Assembly: GCA_038087015.1 (NCBI GenBank)
Contig: JASBNA010000018.1
Span: 620,001-684,000, forward strand
Direction: 5' to 3'
Source of the DNA: Cerrena zonata
Taxonomy: Eukaryota > Basidiomycota > Agaricomycetes > Polyporales > Cerrenaceae
DNA length: 64,000 nt
Below, piece by piece: positions 47,400 to 57,852 of the stretch (position 1 is the first letter of the stretch; each line of letters starts with the position of its first letter). The notes under the pieces were generated by a model. The model saw only the letters and a list, made by a program, of their open reading frames with translations. It made no database searches and was not told where the DNA came from. The translations under genes and the position numbers were made by a program.

Positions 47400-49172
47400 C
47401 TCTCCCTTGATGTTGCACCTCTGAAACTCCCCCTGGACCCAGTGTCACTCCAAACCCATCATAGACCGGAATTCTCAACCTTGGCTCAGAGGCAGGGACT
47501 TGGTCAGCATGTTAGCAGGCATCAGCACTCCAGCAAGGTGTGTAGGCGCAATGAGACTGCTTTCAACAGTGTCCTTCAGCCAGTGGTAGCGCAAGTCAAG
47601 GTGTTTCATTCGACCATGGTGCTCAGGGTTTTTGGCAATACTGACAGCACTGAGGTTGTCAATGAAGAGGGTGGAGGAAGATGGAAGAGAGTAGCCAAGT
47701 TCATCAAGCAGGTGATGCATCCAGAGGATTTCCTTGCCAGCCTCACATGCAGCAATGTACTCAGCCTCTGTGGTCGATAAAGCGACTATGGGCTGCAGCT
47801 TGGAGGACCAGTCGACCGCTCCAGAGCCAATCTTGACCAGATAGCCACCAGTTGAACGCATCTTGGGCTTCTCACCAGCATGGTCAGCATCAGAGTAGAC
47901 CTGAAAAAGCTCAGAGCAATCTCCAGGCCTGTAGGTGAGGTGAAGATCCATAGTGCCCTTCAGATAGCAAAAGAGGTACTTTATAGCCTGCCAGTGTGCC
48001 CTCCCTGGATTAGAGTTAAAGTGAGCAAGCTGGGAGACAGTGTAGGCAATGTCTGGATGAGTACAGGTGGCCAGATATATCAGAGCATCCACAGCATTGA
48101 TGTAGGGCAAAGCGGTCATCTCTGCGCTTTCCTGAGGTGTTTGAGCACCCAGATCAGGCGAGAGACGTAGTCCAGGCTCTGTGGGAGTAGAGATGGGGTT
48201 GCACTCACTGAAACCAAAGCAGTCAAGCATGTTGATGATGTACTGACACTGGGAGAGTGAAAGCGAGCGGTTTGGATGATCCCTGGTGATTTCAATGGCT
48301 AGGAGGTAGCTGGTGGGACCCAGATCTCGAAGTTTGAAGTGCCTCTGGAGGTCCTGGACAGTCTGGTCGATAGAGGCCTTGGATGTCGCAGCAATGGTGA
48401 TATTGTCGATGAAAATGGGGATGATAATGCACACCTCATCTTTGGCATAGACATAGACAGAGGAATCCGACTTGAGACGTGCAAAACCAAGGGAATCAAG
48501 GGTAGAATGGAGTTTCTGGTTCCAGAGTCGACCTGCCTGTTTGAGGCCATACAAGGCCTTGACAAGGCGAAGGACATGGCCTTCACCACCGCTCTGGAAG
48601 CCCTCAGGCTGCTGCATATAGATCTCAGTATCCAAATCACCATTGATAAATGCCTGAGAGATGTCCAGAGAGTGCAGCTCAAGGTCCTCAGTGGCAGCAA
48701 GAGCCAAAACCATCCTAATTGTTGCCATCCGCACTGTGGGGGCAAAGGTTTCGACATAGTCATACCAAGGGCATTGGTTATAGCCCTTGGCGACGAGTCT
48801 GGCCTTGTACCGCTCCAGGGAGCCGTCTGCATGCGGCTTTGTGTTGAACACCCATTTGCACCCAATAGCTTGCTTTCCAGCAGGAAGAGGACAAGTCTCC
48901 CAAGTGCCATTTGCGACGAGATTGTTGAATTCTGTGAGTGCTGCTTCACACCACTGAGAGGCCTCAGGACGCTTCATAGCCTCTACAAAGGACAAAGGAT
49001 CAGCATCACCGCTGGAGGCAGCAAATGCGATCTCAGGATCATCATCCTCAGGCTCAGAATCAGTGTCAGCAGGAGATGGAGAGCGAAGTTTCCACCAGTC
49101 ACCAGGGGGCTTGCCTGCATTTAATCTGCCTGTGCGACGTGCAGGAGGTGGATCCTGAGGCTCTGGTGAGGC
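47400..49172 (-). pseudogene. Copia copy B, 3' part (reverse transcriptase and RNase H relic)
   Basis: A minus-strand copia relic covering RT and RNase H, with an open frame at 47475-48995 continuing upstream to the insertion point at 49172. It retains LVAKGYNQ, LDISQAFINGD and ALSTTEAEYIAACEAG. FIDDI is altered to FIDNI, losing a catalytic Asp. The C terminus is shifted after LTKSLP. The rest of the element continues beyond the inserted copy A at 54582-54911. Replacement changes are mostly Arg to Cys/His, typical of CpG decay. Confidence 0.9.
49168..49172. other. Target-site duplication (left), GAGGC
   Basis: GAGGC directly precedes the 5' LTR and recurs at 54577-54581 directly after the 3' LTR. 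Five bases is the usual copia value. Joining the flanks at one copy restores continuous copy B sequence. Confidence 0.9.
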
Positions 49173-49558
49173 TGTTAAACTTTGTGTTTTGGTGATGTTC
49201 CACCTTATCTATTCTATCTTTTGACTTCATAAACGGACTCTGTAGACACTCAGCTTCCAGTAACACTTTTCCCCTTTGCTCTAGCTTCAGTATTTAGTGC
49301 TCCACCCAATGCAGGGTGGACTTGTGTTTCATTTCGCTTTTCTTCGCTTATTGCCGAGCCTTCAGCGCTTAACTCGGCTATAGCCGAGTTCTCCTTCCTA
49401 TCTAGTATGCCTGGTCGCTTTCAGGGCTCTCTAACTGCTCTCATTGTGTTCCAGGCAAGTATTGTAATTCCCTCTCAACAAACTGCTCTCATTGTGTTCC
49501 AGAGCATTTGTGTGTCCCCCAGGTCGATCTATTCCCTGGTTTAAGTCACCCTTTAACA
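49173..49558 (+). repeat. 5' LTR of copia copy A
   Basis: 386 bp, TG...CA with 7-nt inverted ends TGTTAAA/TTTAACA. It differs from the 3' LTR at one position (CG here, CA there, in the AGGTC[G/A]ATC segment). It contains a 20-bp perfect palindrome at 49371-49390 and a 22-bp direct repeat at 49433-49454 and 49481-49502. Confidence 0.97.
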
Positions 49559-49573
49559 GGTTATGGGCCCCGG
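49559..49573 (+). other. Primer-binding site resembling a half initiator-tRNA-Met site
   Basis: GGTTATGGGCCCCGG starts right at the LTR end. Its complement contains CATAACC, the anticodon-loop sequence of initiator tRNA-Met. Drosophila copia and yeast Ty5 prime from a tRNA-iMet half in this way. The match is inferred from memory of that tRNA, not from a host tRNA in this window. Confidence 0.6.
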
Positions 49574-49768
49574 CTTCCTTATCTCTGCCACAGCCGATTT
49601 TACAAGAGTTTTCATTCAACAACCGCTTGTCCCCTCGCTCCAATTCTTTTTGCATCGGATTCCCCATCCTCCAAACCCCCCATCTACCAACATCGGTCCT
49701 GATCGGCCAACTCTATCCCTCTCTGCTTCGCTTTTGCTCTCTGCTGCTCCCCCTACCTCGCTTTTGAC

Positions 49769-52700
49769 ATGTCTTCCACCTCATCTACCCTCCCCAACTT
49801 CAAAAAGCTCTCTGTGGACAACTACCCCCAGTGGAGCGGCGAAATGAAGGCTTGGATGATGCGTTCTGGGCTGTACAGGCTGGTGAAAGGGGTGGAAAAG
49901 CGTCCTGAGGCAGATGATCCTGCTAAGGTGACCGCTTTGGAGCAGGGGTTGATGGACAAGTGGGATGAGAAGGCCCTCAAAGCGGCTGGTGAGCTCTTTC
50001 TTGCTGTAGATGTCGAGCAGAGGACGCATTTGGCTGGTATCGAGGAGGATCCTGTCAAGATCTGGGCCAAACTCGAGTCTGTGCACCTCCAACAGCGCCC
50101 TGGAGCTCGTTTCAACGCCTATGACGACCTCTTCAGCATCAGGAAGAAGGAGGACGAATCCCTGCTCGCTTTGAGCACCAGGATCGACGAAACCATGCTC
50201 AGGATCAAAAACCTTCGCCCCCCCTCCTTTGACCTCACTTCCCTCGACGACGAGCTGGTTTGCATGACCATGCTTCGCTCTCTACCTGAGGAGTTCCACC
50301 ACCTCTCCACATCGCTCCAGCTGGTCAACAAACTCGACAAGAACACGCTTCTGCAGGCCTTCATCACTGAGGACATCAATCTGAAGCGCAGGGTCGAGTC
50401 TGGCAACTCCTCTGTTGCCTCTGCCCTCTCTGCAAGCGTTGTTTCAACCGCTGTCTGCGCATTCTGCTCGCTCCCAGGCCATTCCATCGATTCCTGCTTC
50501 CGCTTTCGTGAGGCCAAGGCTTCTGCATCGAAGGAGGCCCAGGAGAAGCGTCAGAAGCGTCAGGAAGGCGGCAGAAAGCGTCCCCAGAAGGCCAACATCG
50601 CCCAGGACCAGCAGACACCCTCTGCTTCGGTCCAGGAGGTCCAGGAGTTTGCTGGTAGTGCAAGTGCTTCCTCTGATCCCTCCTCGCTCTATTCGCCTCT
50701 AGACGTCGTTGCTGACGCTTTGTGGACTGCAGACACAGGGGCTACTTCTCATATGACCCCCCATCGTCACTGGCTTCGCAATTACAAGCCCTTTCGCACT
50801 CCCATTCGCCTTGCCAACAACACCATCGTCTTCAGTGCTGGAGTGGGGTCTGTACGCTTTACACCGCGTTCTGAGGGGTCGAGATTGCGTCCTGTAGAGT
50901 TTAGTCGAGTTCTGCATGTCCCAGCGTTGAAAACCAACCTCCTATCTGTCTTGTATCTCGTTAGAATGCATTCCTTTCATGTGCACATCCACAACGACCG
51001 AATGGACTTCAAACTCCATGGGCAGCTCGCATTTTTCGCTCCCATTGACTCCAACAACACCGCTTTCCTTGCTGGAGATGTTCTCCCTCTCAGCTCCTTC
51101 GAAAATGCCGCTCTTGCCTCCACTCTGCCTCTCAGCCTATCCCTCTGGCATCGTCGACTAGCTCACCACAACATCGACGGCGTTAAGGCCCTTATCCACC
51201 AGAAACTGGCAACCGGAATCACCATCCACTCTGAGGGTGTTCCTGACCCCATCTGTGAGCCTTGTCTTGCTGGCAAGATGCATGCCAATCCCTTCCCCTC
51301 GTCGACCACAGAGCTCTCCTCTGCTTGTGAAGTCGTCCATTCTGACCTCCACGGTCCCCTAGACATCCAGACCTTTGGTGGCTATCGCTATTGGGTCACC
51401 TACATCGATGGGAAGTACAAGTACCGAGTTGTGGTGCTTTTGAAAGCGAAATCCCAGCAGTTTTCCGCTTTCAAGCTCTACCATGCTTATGTGCGCAACA
51501 AAGGCTTCCGGATCGGTGCTTTGCAGGACGATAAGGGTGGTGAGTACATGTCCAAGGAGATGGACCAGTACTGCATCGACCATGGCATTGTCAGACGCCA
51601 TACAACCCGGAATCGACCTCAGCAGAATGGAGTTGCTGAACGCTTCAATCGGCTCCTCTCTGAGCGCATTACTTGCATGCTTTCGGAATCGAATTTGCCG
51701 CGTCAGTTCTGGGGTGAGGCCCTCCATTCCTTCGTCCACATCATTAACCGCTGTCCGACTTCCTCCCTTCGCGGTCTTACACCCTTTGAGGGATTCCATG
51801 GCAAGAAACCGGACCTTTCTCATCTCAGGGTCTTTGGGTGCACTGCGTATGTTCATGTGCAGAAGGACAAGCGTGTGGCCTTAGGGCCTCACATGGAGAA
51901 GTGTGTGTTTATCGGTTATCCGGATGGTTACAAGGGCTGGAAGTTCTACAATCCGACGACGAGGAAGGTGGTTATCTCAGAGCGTGCTGAATTTGACGAA
52001 CGCTTCTACCCTGGTCTCAAAAAGTCGATTTCCTCGCCCCTGCCCTCCCAAGCTGTCTCTGACACCCCTGCATCGTCCACTTCATCCCCTCCTGCTTCCT
52101 CTGTGATGCCTTGGTTCTCGGATGATGATGTGCCAGCGTCTCATTCTGGGGGGGAGGTTCTTGAGCCTCCTCTACAACCGGCTCTTGAGCAGAATAACCC
52201 TGCTGTCCCACCGCATCCAGCTCTCCCACTTGCTCCTGACATCGCCCCTGCACTCCCAGAGCCTCAGGACAACAGACCGCTTGCCCAAAGACGTCCACAG
52301 CGCTCTCACATCCAGTCTCGTCCTTCTGGCCTCCCTGCTGCTGCTGCTGCCCCTCGTGTTGCTTCCAACTCTCCCTCGCCTTCTCCAGGCCCTGCACCTC
52401 ACTCTCCCTCGCCACCTGCCTCACCAGAGCCTCAGGATCCGCCTCCTGCACGTCGCACAGGCAGATCGAATGCAGGCAAACCCCCTGGTGACTGGTGGAA
52501 ACTTCGCTCTCCATCTCCTGCTGACACTGATTCTGGGCCTGAGGATGATGATCCTGAGATCGCATTTGCTGCCTCCAGTGGTGATGCTGATCCCTTGTCT
52601 TTTGCAGAGGCTATGAAGCGCCCTGAGGCCTCTCAGTGGCGTGAAGCAGCACTCACAGAATTCAACAATCTCGTCGCAAACGGCACTTGGGAGACCTGTC

Positions 52701-54145
52701 CTCTTCCTGCTGGAAAGCGAGCTATTGGGTGCAAATGGGTGTTCAACACAAAGCGGCATGCAGACGGCTCCCTGGAGCGGTACAAGGCCAGACTCGTCGC
52801 CAAGGGCTATAACCAACGCCCTGGGTATGACTATGTCGAAACCTTTGCCCCCACAGTGCGGATGGCAACGATTAGGACGGTTTTGGCTCTTGCTGCCACT
52901 GAGGACCTTGAGCTGCACTCCCTGGACATCTCTCAGGCGTTCATCAATGGTGATTTGGACACTGAGATCTACATGCAGCAGCCTGAGGGCTTCCAGAGCG
53001 GTGGTGAGGGCCATGTCCTTCGCCTTGTCAAGGCCTTGTATGGTCTCAAACAGGCAGGTCGACTCTGGAACCAGAAACTCCATTCTACCCTTGATTCCCT
53101 TGGTTTTGCACGTCTCAAGTCGGATTCCTCTGTCTATGTCTATGCCAAGGACGAGGTGCGCATCATCATCCCCATTTTCATTGACGATATCACCATTGCT
53201 GCGACGTCCAAGGCCTCTATCGACCAGACTGTCCAGGACCTCCAGAAGCACTTCAAACTTCGAGATTTGGGTCCCACCAGCTACCTCCTAGGCATCGAGA
53301 TCACCAGGGATCGTCCAAACCGCTTGCTTTCACTCTCCCAGCGTCAGTACATCATCAACATGCTTGACCGCTTTGGTTTCAGTGAGTGCAACCCCGTCTC
53401 TACTCCCATGGAGCCAGGACTACGCCTCTCGCCTGATCTGGGTGCTCAAACACCTCAGGAAAGTGCAGAGATGACCGCTTTGCCCTACATCAATGCTGTG
53501 GGTGCTCTGATGTATCTGGCTACCTGTACTCGACCAGATATCGCCTACACTGTCTCCCAGCTTGCTCGCTTCAACTCCAATCCAGGGAAGGCGCACTGGC
53601 AGGCTGTGAAGCACCTCTTTTGCTATCTGAAGGGCACCATGGATCTCCGCCTCACCTACAGGCCTGGAGATCGCTCTGAGCTCTTCCAGGTCTACTCTGA
53701 TGCTGACCATGCTGGTGAGAAGCCCAAGATGCGTTCAACTGGTGGCTATCTAGTCAAGATTGGCTCTGGAGCGGTCGACTGGTCCTCCAAGCTGCAGCCT
53801 ATGGTCGCTTTATCGACCACAGAGGCTGAGTACATTGCTGCATGTGAGGCTGGCAAGGAAATCCTCTGGATGCGTCACCTGCTTGGTGAACTTGGCTACT
53901 CCCTTCCATCTTCCTCCACCCTCTTCATCGACAACCTCAGTGCTGTCAGTGTTGCCAAGAACCCTGAGCACCATGGTCGTATGAAACACCTCGACTTGCG
54001 CTACCACTGGCTGAAGGACACTGTTGAAAGCGGTCTGATTGCACCTACACACCTTGCTGGAGTGCTGATGCCTGCTGACATGCTGACCAAGTCCCTGCCT
54101 CGAGCCAAGGTTGAGGAATTCCGGTCTATGATGGGTTTGGAGTGA
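49769..54145 (+). CDS. Copia Gag-Pol polyprotein (1,458 residues, one frame)
   Basis: Single polyprotein for capsid, protease, integrase, reverse transcriptase and RNase H; no gag/pol frameshift or stop. The gag region covers about residues 1-230, followed by a CCHC knuckle, CAFCSLPGHSIDSC, at about 229-244. The protease DTGATSHM follows W319. The pre-integrase finger has LWHRRLAHHN. The integrase triad is D526 (HSDLHG), D588 (DDKGGEY) and E624 (VAERFN), with 35 residues between the last two. RT runs from KWVFNTKRHADG to FIDDI (D1139, D1140; Phe replaces the usual Tyr). RNase H has YSDADHAG at about 1309 and LSTTEAEYIAA. All catalytic residues appear intact, so the element may be active. Confidence 0.96.
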   Translation: MSSTSSTLPNFKKLSVDNYPQWSGEMKAWMMRSGLYRLVKGVEKRPEADDPAKVTALEQGLMDKWDEKALKAAGELFLAVDVEQRTHLAGIEEDPVKIWAKLESVHLQQRPGARFNAYDDLFSIRKKEDESLLALSTRIDETMLRIKNLRPPSFDLTSLDDELVCMTMLRSLPEEFHHLSTSLQLVNKLDKNTLLQAFITEDINLKRRVESGNSSVASALSASVVSTAVCAFCSLPGHSIDSCFRFREAKASASKEAQEKRQKRQEGGRKRPQKANIAQDQQTPSASVQEVQEFAGSASASSDPSSLYSPLDVVADALWTADTGATSHMTPHRHWLRNYKPFRTPIRLANNTIVFSAGVGSVRFTPRSEGSRLRPVEFSRVLHVPALKTNLLSVLYLVRMHSFHVHIHNDRMDFKLHGQLAFFAPIDSNNTAFLAGDVLPLSSFENAALASTLPLSLSLWHRRLAHHNIDGVKALIHQKLATGITIHSEGVPDPICEPCLAGKMHANPFPSSTTELSSACEVVHSDLHGPLDIQTFGGYRYWVTYIDGKYKYRVVVLLKAKSQQFSAFKLYHAYVRNKGFRIGALQDDKGGEYMSKEMDQYCIDHGIVRRHTTRNRPQQNGVAERFNRLLSERITCMLSESNLPRQFWGEALHSFVHIINRCPTSSLRGLTPFEGFHGKKPDLSHLRVFGCTAYVHVQKDKRVALGPHMEKCVFIGYPDGYKGWKFYNPTTRKVVISERAEFDERFYPGLKKSISSPLPSQAVSDTPASSTSSPPASSVMPWFSDDDVPASHSGGEVLEPPLQPALEQNNPAVPPHPALPLAPDIAPALPEPQDNRPLAQRRPQRSHIQSRPSGLPAAAAAPRVASNSPSPSPGPAPHSPSPPASPEPQDPPPARRTGRSNAGKPPGDWWKLRSPSPADTDSGPEDDDPEIAFAASSGDADPLSFAEAMKRPEASQWREAALTEFNNLVANGTWETCPLPAGKRAIGCKWVFNTKRHADGSLERYKARLVAKGYNQRPGYDYVETFAPTVRMATIRTVLALAATEDLELHSLDISQAFINGDLDTEIYMQQPEGFQSGGEGHVLRLVKALYGLKQAGRLWNQKLHSTLDSLGFARLKSDSSVYVYAKDEVRIIIPIFIDDITIAATSKASIDQTVQDLQKHFKLRDLGPTSYLLGIEITRDRPNRLLSLSQRQYIINMLDRFGFSECNPVSTPMEPGLRLSPDLGAQTPQESAEMTALPYINAVGALMYLATCTRPDIAYTVSQLARFNSNPGKAHWQAVKHLFCYLKGTMDLRLTYRPGDRSELFQVYSDADHAGEKPKMRSTGGYLVKIGSGAVDWSSKLQPMVALSTTEAEYIAACEAGKEILWMRHLLGELGYSLPSSSTLFIDNLSAVSVAKNPEHHGRMKHLDLRYHWLKDTVESGLIAPTHLAGVLMPADMLTKSLPRAKVEEFRSMMGLE

Positions 54146-54181
54146 CACTGGGTCCAGGGGGAGTTTCAGAGGTGCAACATC

Positions 54182-54190
54182 AAGGGGGAG
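54182..54190 (+). other. Polypurine tract of copia copy A
   Basis: AAGGGGGAG ends directly at the 3' LTR and is the expected plus-strand primer. A similar purine run, CAGGGGGAG, occurs some 25 bp upstream. Confidence 0.7.
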
Positions 54191-54576
54191 TGTTAAACTT
54201 TGTGTTTTGGTGATGTTCCACCTTATCTATTCTATCTTTTGACTTCATAAACGGACTCTGTAGACACTCAGCTTCCAGTAACACTTTTCCCCTTTGCTCT
54301 AGCTTCAGTATTTAGTGCTCCACCCAATGCAGGGTGGACTTGTGTTTCATTTCGCTTTTCTTCGCTTATTGCCGAGCCTTCAGCGCTTAACTCGGCTATA
54401 GCCGAGTTCTCCTTCCTATCTAGTATGCCTGGTCGCTTTCAGGGCTCTCTAACTGCTCTCATTGTGTTCCAGGCAAGTATTGTAATTCCCTCTCAACAAA
54501 CTGCTCTCATTGTGTTCCAGAGCATTTGTGTGTCCCCCAGGTCAATCTATTCCCTGGTTTAAGTCACCCTTTAACA
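54191..54576 (+). repeat. 3' LTR of copia copy A
   Basis: 386 bp, 385 identical to the 5' LTR. The palindrome lies at 54389-54408. It is followed directly by the second GAGGC target-site copy at 54577-54581. Confidence 0.97.
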
Positions 54577-54581
54577 GAGGC
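54577..54581. other. Target-site duplication (right), GAGGC
   Basis: Second copy of the 5-bp duplication that marks the copy A insertion. Confidence 0.9.
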
Positions 54582-54911
54582 AGGTAGCAAAGGAGAGTGA
54601 GGTGCAGGGCCTGGAGAAGGCAAGGGAGAGTTGGAAGCGACATGAGGGGCAGCAGCAGCAGGGAGGCCAGAGGGACAAGACTGGATGTGAGAGCGCTGTG
54701 GACGTCTTTGGGCAAGCGGTCTGTTGTCCTGAGGCTCTGGGAGTGCAGGGGCGATGTCAGGAGCGAGTGGAAGAGCTGGATGCGGTGGGACAGCAGGGTT
54801 ATTCTGCTCAGGAGCCGGTTGCAAGGGAGGCTCAAGAACCTCCCCCCCAGAATGAGACACTGGCACATCATCATCCGAGAACCAAGGCATCACAGAGGAA
54901 GCAGGATGGGA
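54582..54911 (-). pseudogene. Copia copy B, 5' part (integrase-RT linker)
   Basis: The reverse complement encodes the Pro-rich region between integrase and RT (PWFSDDDVPVSHSGG... to PHSPLLPAS). It is colinear with the copy B segment left of the insertion. It matches copy C here almost without change. It is cut at about 54911, where unrelated sequence begins, so copy B lacks gag, protease, integrase and 5' LTR. Confidence 0.85.
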
Positions 54912-55142
54912 TGCTTGGCAGTAGTGTGGTTTAGTAGCAGTTCATCATCCTCAGACTCACTCTTAACCTCTGCAGCAAGCTTTACTTTGACAGAAGACTT
55001 GGTCTTACTAGGGGCAGGTTCTTCAGCCTTTAGCAGAAGCTCATCCTCAGACTCTTCCTCCTCTTCTTTAAGCTGAGATATATCCATCTTGACATCCTCA
55101 GACTTATCCGCTTTGACAGCCTCAAACTTAGGAACATGAAAC
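54912..55142. other. Short stretch with acidic minus-strand frame
   Basis: A minus-strand frame here has Glu/Ser/Lys-rich text (KEEEEESEDELLLK). It might be a piece of a Helitron or captured gene. I cannot identify it. Confidence 0.3.
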
Positions 55143-56216
55143 TTGCATATGCTGGTCTGGATAGTAAACTGTCTGACCCCTCAAGAGATTCGGGACAAGA
55201 TGCTGGATCCCAAGTCTACCTTCCAGCAGCGTATTATTGAATATCTTGAGAGTGTCCATATGGGAGAGTTCACCACGGGTACCATGGCAGATGTAGAGGC
55301 ACGACTAGACAAGGAGAAGCAGCGCAAGGGCTATGTGCCTGCTACAGAGACTTTGCCCACTGCCCCACCCAAAAAGACATGCAAGACCCAGTGTGGAGAG
55401 TGTGAGAACTGTTCAAAGATCATAGCTTGGTGGAAAATGTACCAGTATACTGTAGATGAGTTGTATCTTTCCAACAGACATAGCTGCCACAAAGGATGTA
55501 TGAACAACAAGTATGGCACATGCAAAGGCCGCTTTCCTCGTCCACTCTTCACTATGACCACTGTTGATCCAGAGTCTGGAGCAATTAATATGAAAAAGGG
55601 TGAGTTATGGATGAACTGGTTTACAACCCTAGTCACCTATCTTCTTCGGTGCAATACTGATATCACAAGCCTGCTGTCAGGTACTGCTATCAAATCAGTG
55701 GTGGCCTATGTGACTGACTATATTACTAAGACGCCACTCAAGACATATACAGTGTTCCATGCTGTGCGCAATATGTTTAGCAAACTCAATGATGAGGACA
55801 GAGATGTCAATGAGGATAGTAGAAGCAAGGCAAGGTCTGGCTTTGTCAAGATTGTCAATGCGTTGACTGCTCAAAGTGAGATTGGTGCCCCAATGGCTGC
55901 TTTGTATCTGCTCAAAAACCCAGATCACTATACTCAAGTTTACTGAGCGGCAGGAGGAAATCATAAAGTTCTTCCACATCCGCTATGAATGTAATGATGC
56001 CAGAGATGACTTTTCAGCCCAAAGGAAGGCTGGCAAGGCTGATCTGCCTATGCCCTTTGGACTTAGTGATGACATGCAGGACCAGTTGGATCATGGTGAC
56101 AATCTGGACAGGACACTAGAGGATCCCTTGGCTGGCTCAATGTTTCTCTATCAAGATGAGGATGATGAGGATGAGGTAGTGGATGCAAATGTTGCCAGAT
56201 GTGCAGATGCAGCAGG
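55143..56216 (+). pseudogene. Helitron-type (RepHel-related) protein fragment
   Basis: The 267-codon frame contains CSKIIAWWKMYQYTVDELYLSNRHSC, GTCKGRFPRPLF, DPESGAINMKKGE and LLRCNTDITSLLSGTA, followed by VVAYVTDYITKT. I recognise these as a stretch found in fungal Helitron replicase-helicase proteins. The frame stops at 55944; a second frame then gives RYECNDARDDFSAQRKAG, normally found further along, so an internal piece seems deleted. No helicase Walker motifs, and neither a TC start nor a CTRR-hairpin end of a Helitron, was identified. Confidence 0.6.
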
Positions 56217-57852
56217 CTGAGAACATGATGGCAACTGCTGGTACTTCCAATAGTCTGACTGTGCCCTTGCAGGTGGATGTGGAGGTGCAGGATGGGAATA
56301 GCCTCAGCAGCAGTGCTTGGAAGGCCCTTTTTGTTAAACTTCATGTTTTGGTGATGTTCCACCCTATCTATTCTATCCTTTGACTTCTTCACAAACAGAC
56401 CCTGTAGATACTCAGCTTCCTGTAGCACTTTTCCCCTTTGCTCTAGCTTCAGCATTTAGTGCTCCACCTAATGCAGAGTGGACTTGTGTTTCATTTTGCC
56501 TTTCTTTGCTTATTGTGAAGCTTTCAGCACTTAACTCAGCTTTTGCAGGCCTTCATCACTGAGGACATCAACCAGAAGTGCAGGGTTGAGTCTGGCAACT
56601 CCTCTGTTGCCTCTGCCCTCTCTGCAAGCGTTGTTTCGACCGCTGTCTGCGCATTCTGCTCGCTCCCGGCCATTCCATCGATTCCTGCTTCCGCTTTCGT
56701 GAGGCCAAGGCTTCTGCATCGAAGGAGGCCCAGGAGAAGCGTCAGAAGCGTCAGGAAGGTGGCAGAAAGCGTCCCCAGAAGGCCAACATCGCCCAGGACC
56801 AGCAGACACCCTCTGCTTCGGTCCAGGAGGTCCAGGAGTTTGCTAGCAGTGCAAGTGCTTCCTCTGACCCCTCCTTGCTCTTAGAGATTCACCCCTAGAT
56901 GTTGTTGCTGATGCTTTGTGGACTGCAGACACAGGGGCTACTTCTCATATGACCCCCATTGTCACTGGCTTTGCAATTACAAGCCCTTTCGCACTCCCAT
57001 TCGCCTTGCCAACAACACCATCATCTTCAGTGCTGGAGTGGGGTCTTGTATGCTTTACACTGTGTTCTGAGGGGTCGAGATTGCGTCCTGTAGAGTTTAG
57101 TCGCATTCTGTACATCCCAATATTGAAAACCAACCTCCTCTCTATCCTATATCTCATTAGAATACATTCCTTTCATATGCACATTTACAATAACTGAATG
57201 GACTTCAAACTGCATAGGCAGCCCGCATTTTTTGCTCCCATTGACTCCAACAATATCGCTTTCCTTGCTGGAGATGTCATCCCTCTCAGCTCCTTTGAAA
57301 ATGCTGCCCTTGCCTCCACTCTGCCTCTCAGCCTATCCTTCTGGCATTGTTGACTAGCTCACCACAACATTGACGGTGTTAAAGCTTTTTCTTATCTACC
57401 AGAAACTGGCCACTGGAATCACCATCCACTCTGAGGATGTTCCTGACCCCATCTGCGAGCCTTGTCTAGCCGGCAAGATGCATGCCAATCCCTTCCCCTC
57501 GTTGACCACAGAGCTCTCTTCTGCTTGTGAAGTTGTCCATTCTGACCTCCATAGTCCCCTAGATGTCCAGACCTTTGGTGATTATCGCTATTGGGTCACC
57601 TACATTGATGGGAAGTATAAGTACCAGGTCTCAGCAGTTTTCCATTTCAAGCTCTACCATGCCTATGTGCACAACAAAGGCCTCCAGATTGGTACTCTGC
57701 AAGATGATAAAGGTAGTGAGTACATGTTCAAGGAGATGGACCAGTACTGCATTGACCATGGCATTGTCAGGTGCCATACAACCTGGAATTGACCTCAGCA
57801 GAATGGAGTTGCTGAATGCTTCAATCGGCTCCTTTCTGAACGCATTACATGC

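Larger units (their letters stand above)
49173..54576 (+). mobile_element. Intact-looking Ty1/copia LTR retrotransposon, copy A
   Basis: A 5,404-bp element with two 386-bp LTRs, primer site, one uninterrupted gag-pol frame, purine tract and a 5-bp target duplication. The domain order is gag, protease, integrase, RT, RNase H, which defines Ty1/copia. It is inserted into copia copy B in opposite orientation. The CpGs are largely kept, unlike the surrounding repeats, so it is recent. Confidence 0.96.

Noticed and set aside
52421..53251. Long minus-strand frame opposite copia RT (also 48339-49124 and 58639-59256)
   Set aside because: The same antisense frame recurs in all copia copies and mirrors the RT coding bias; no known domain.
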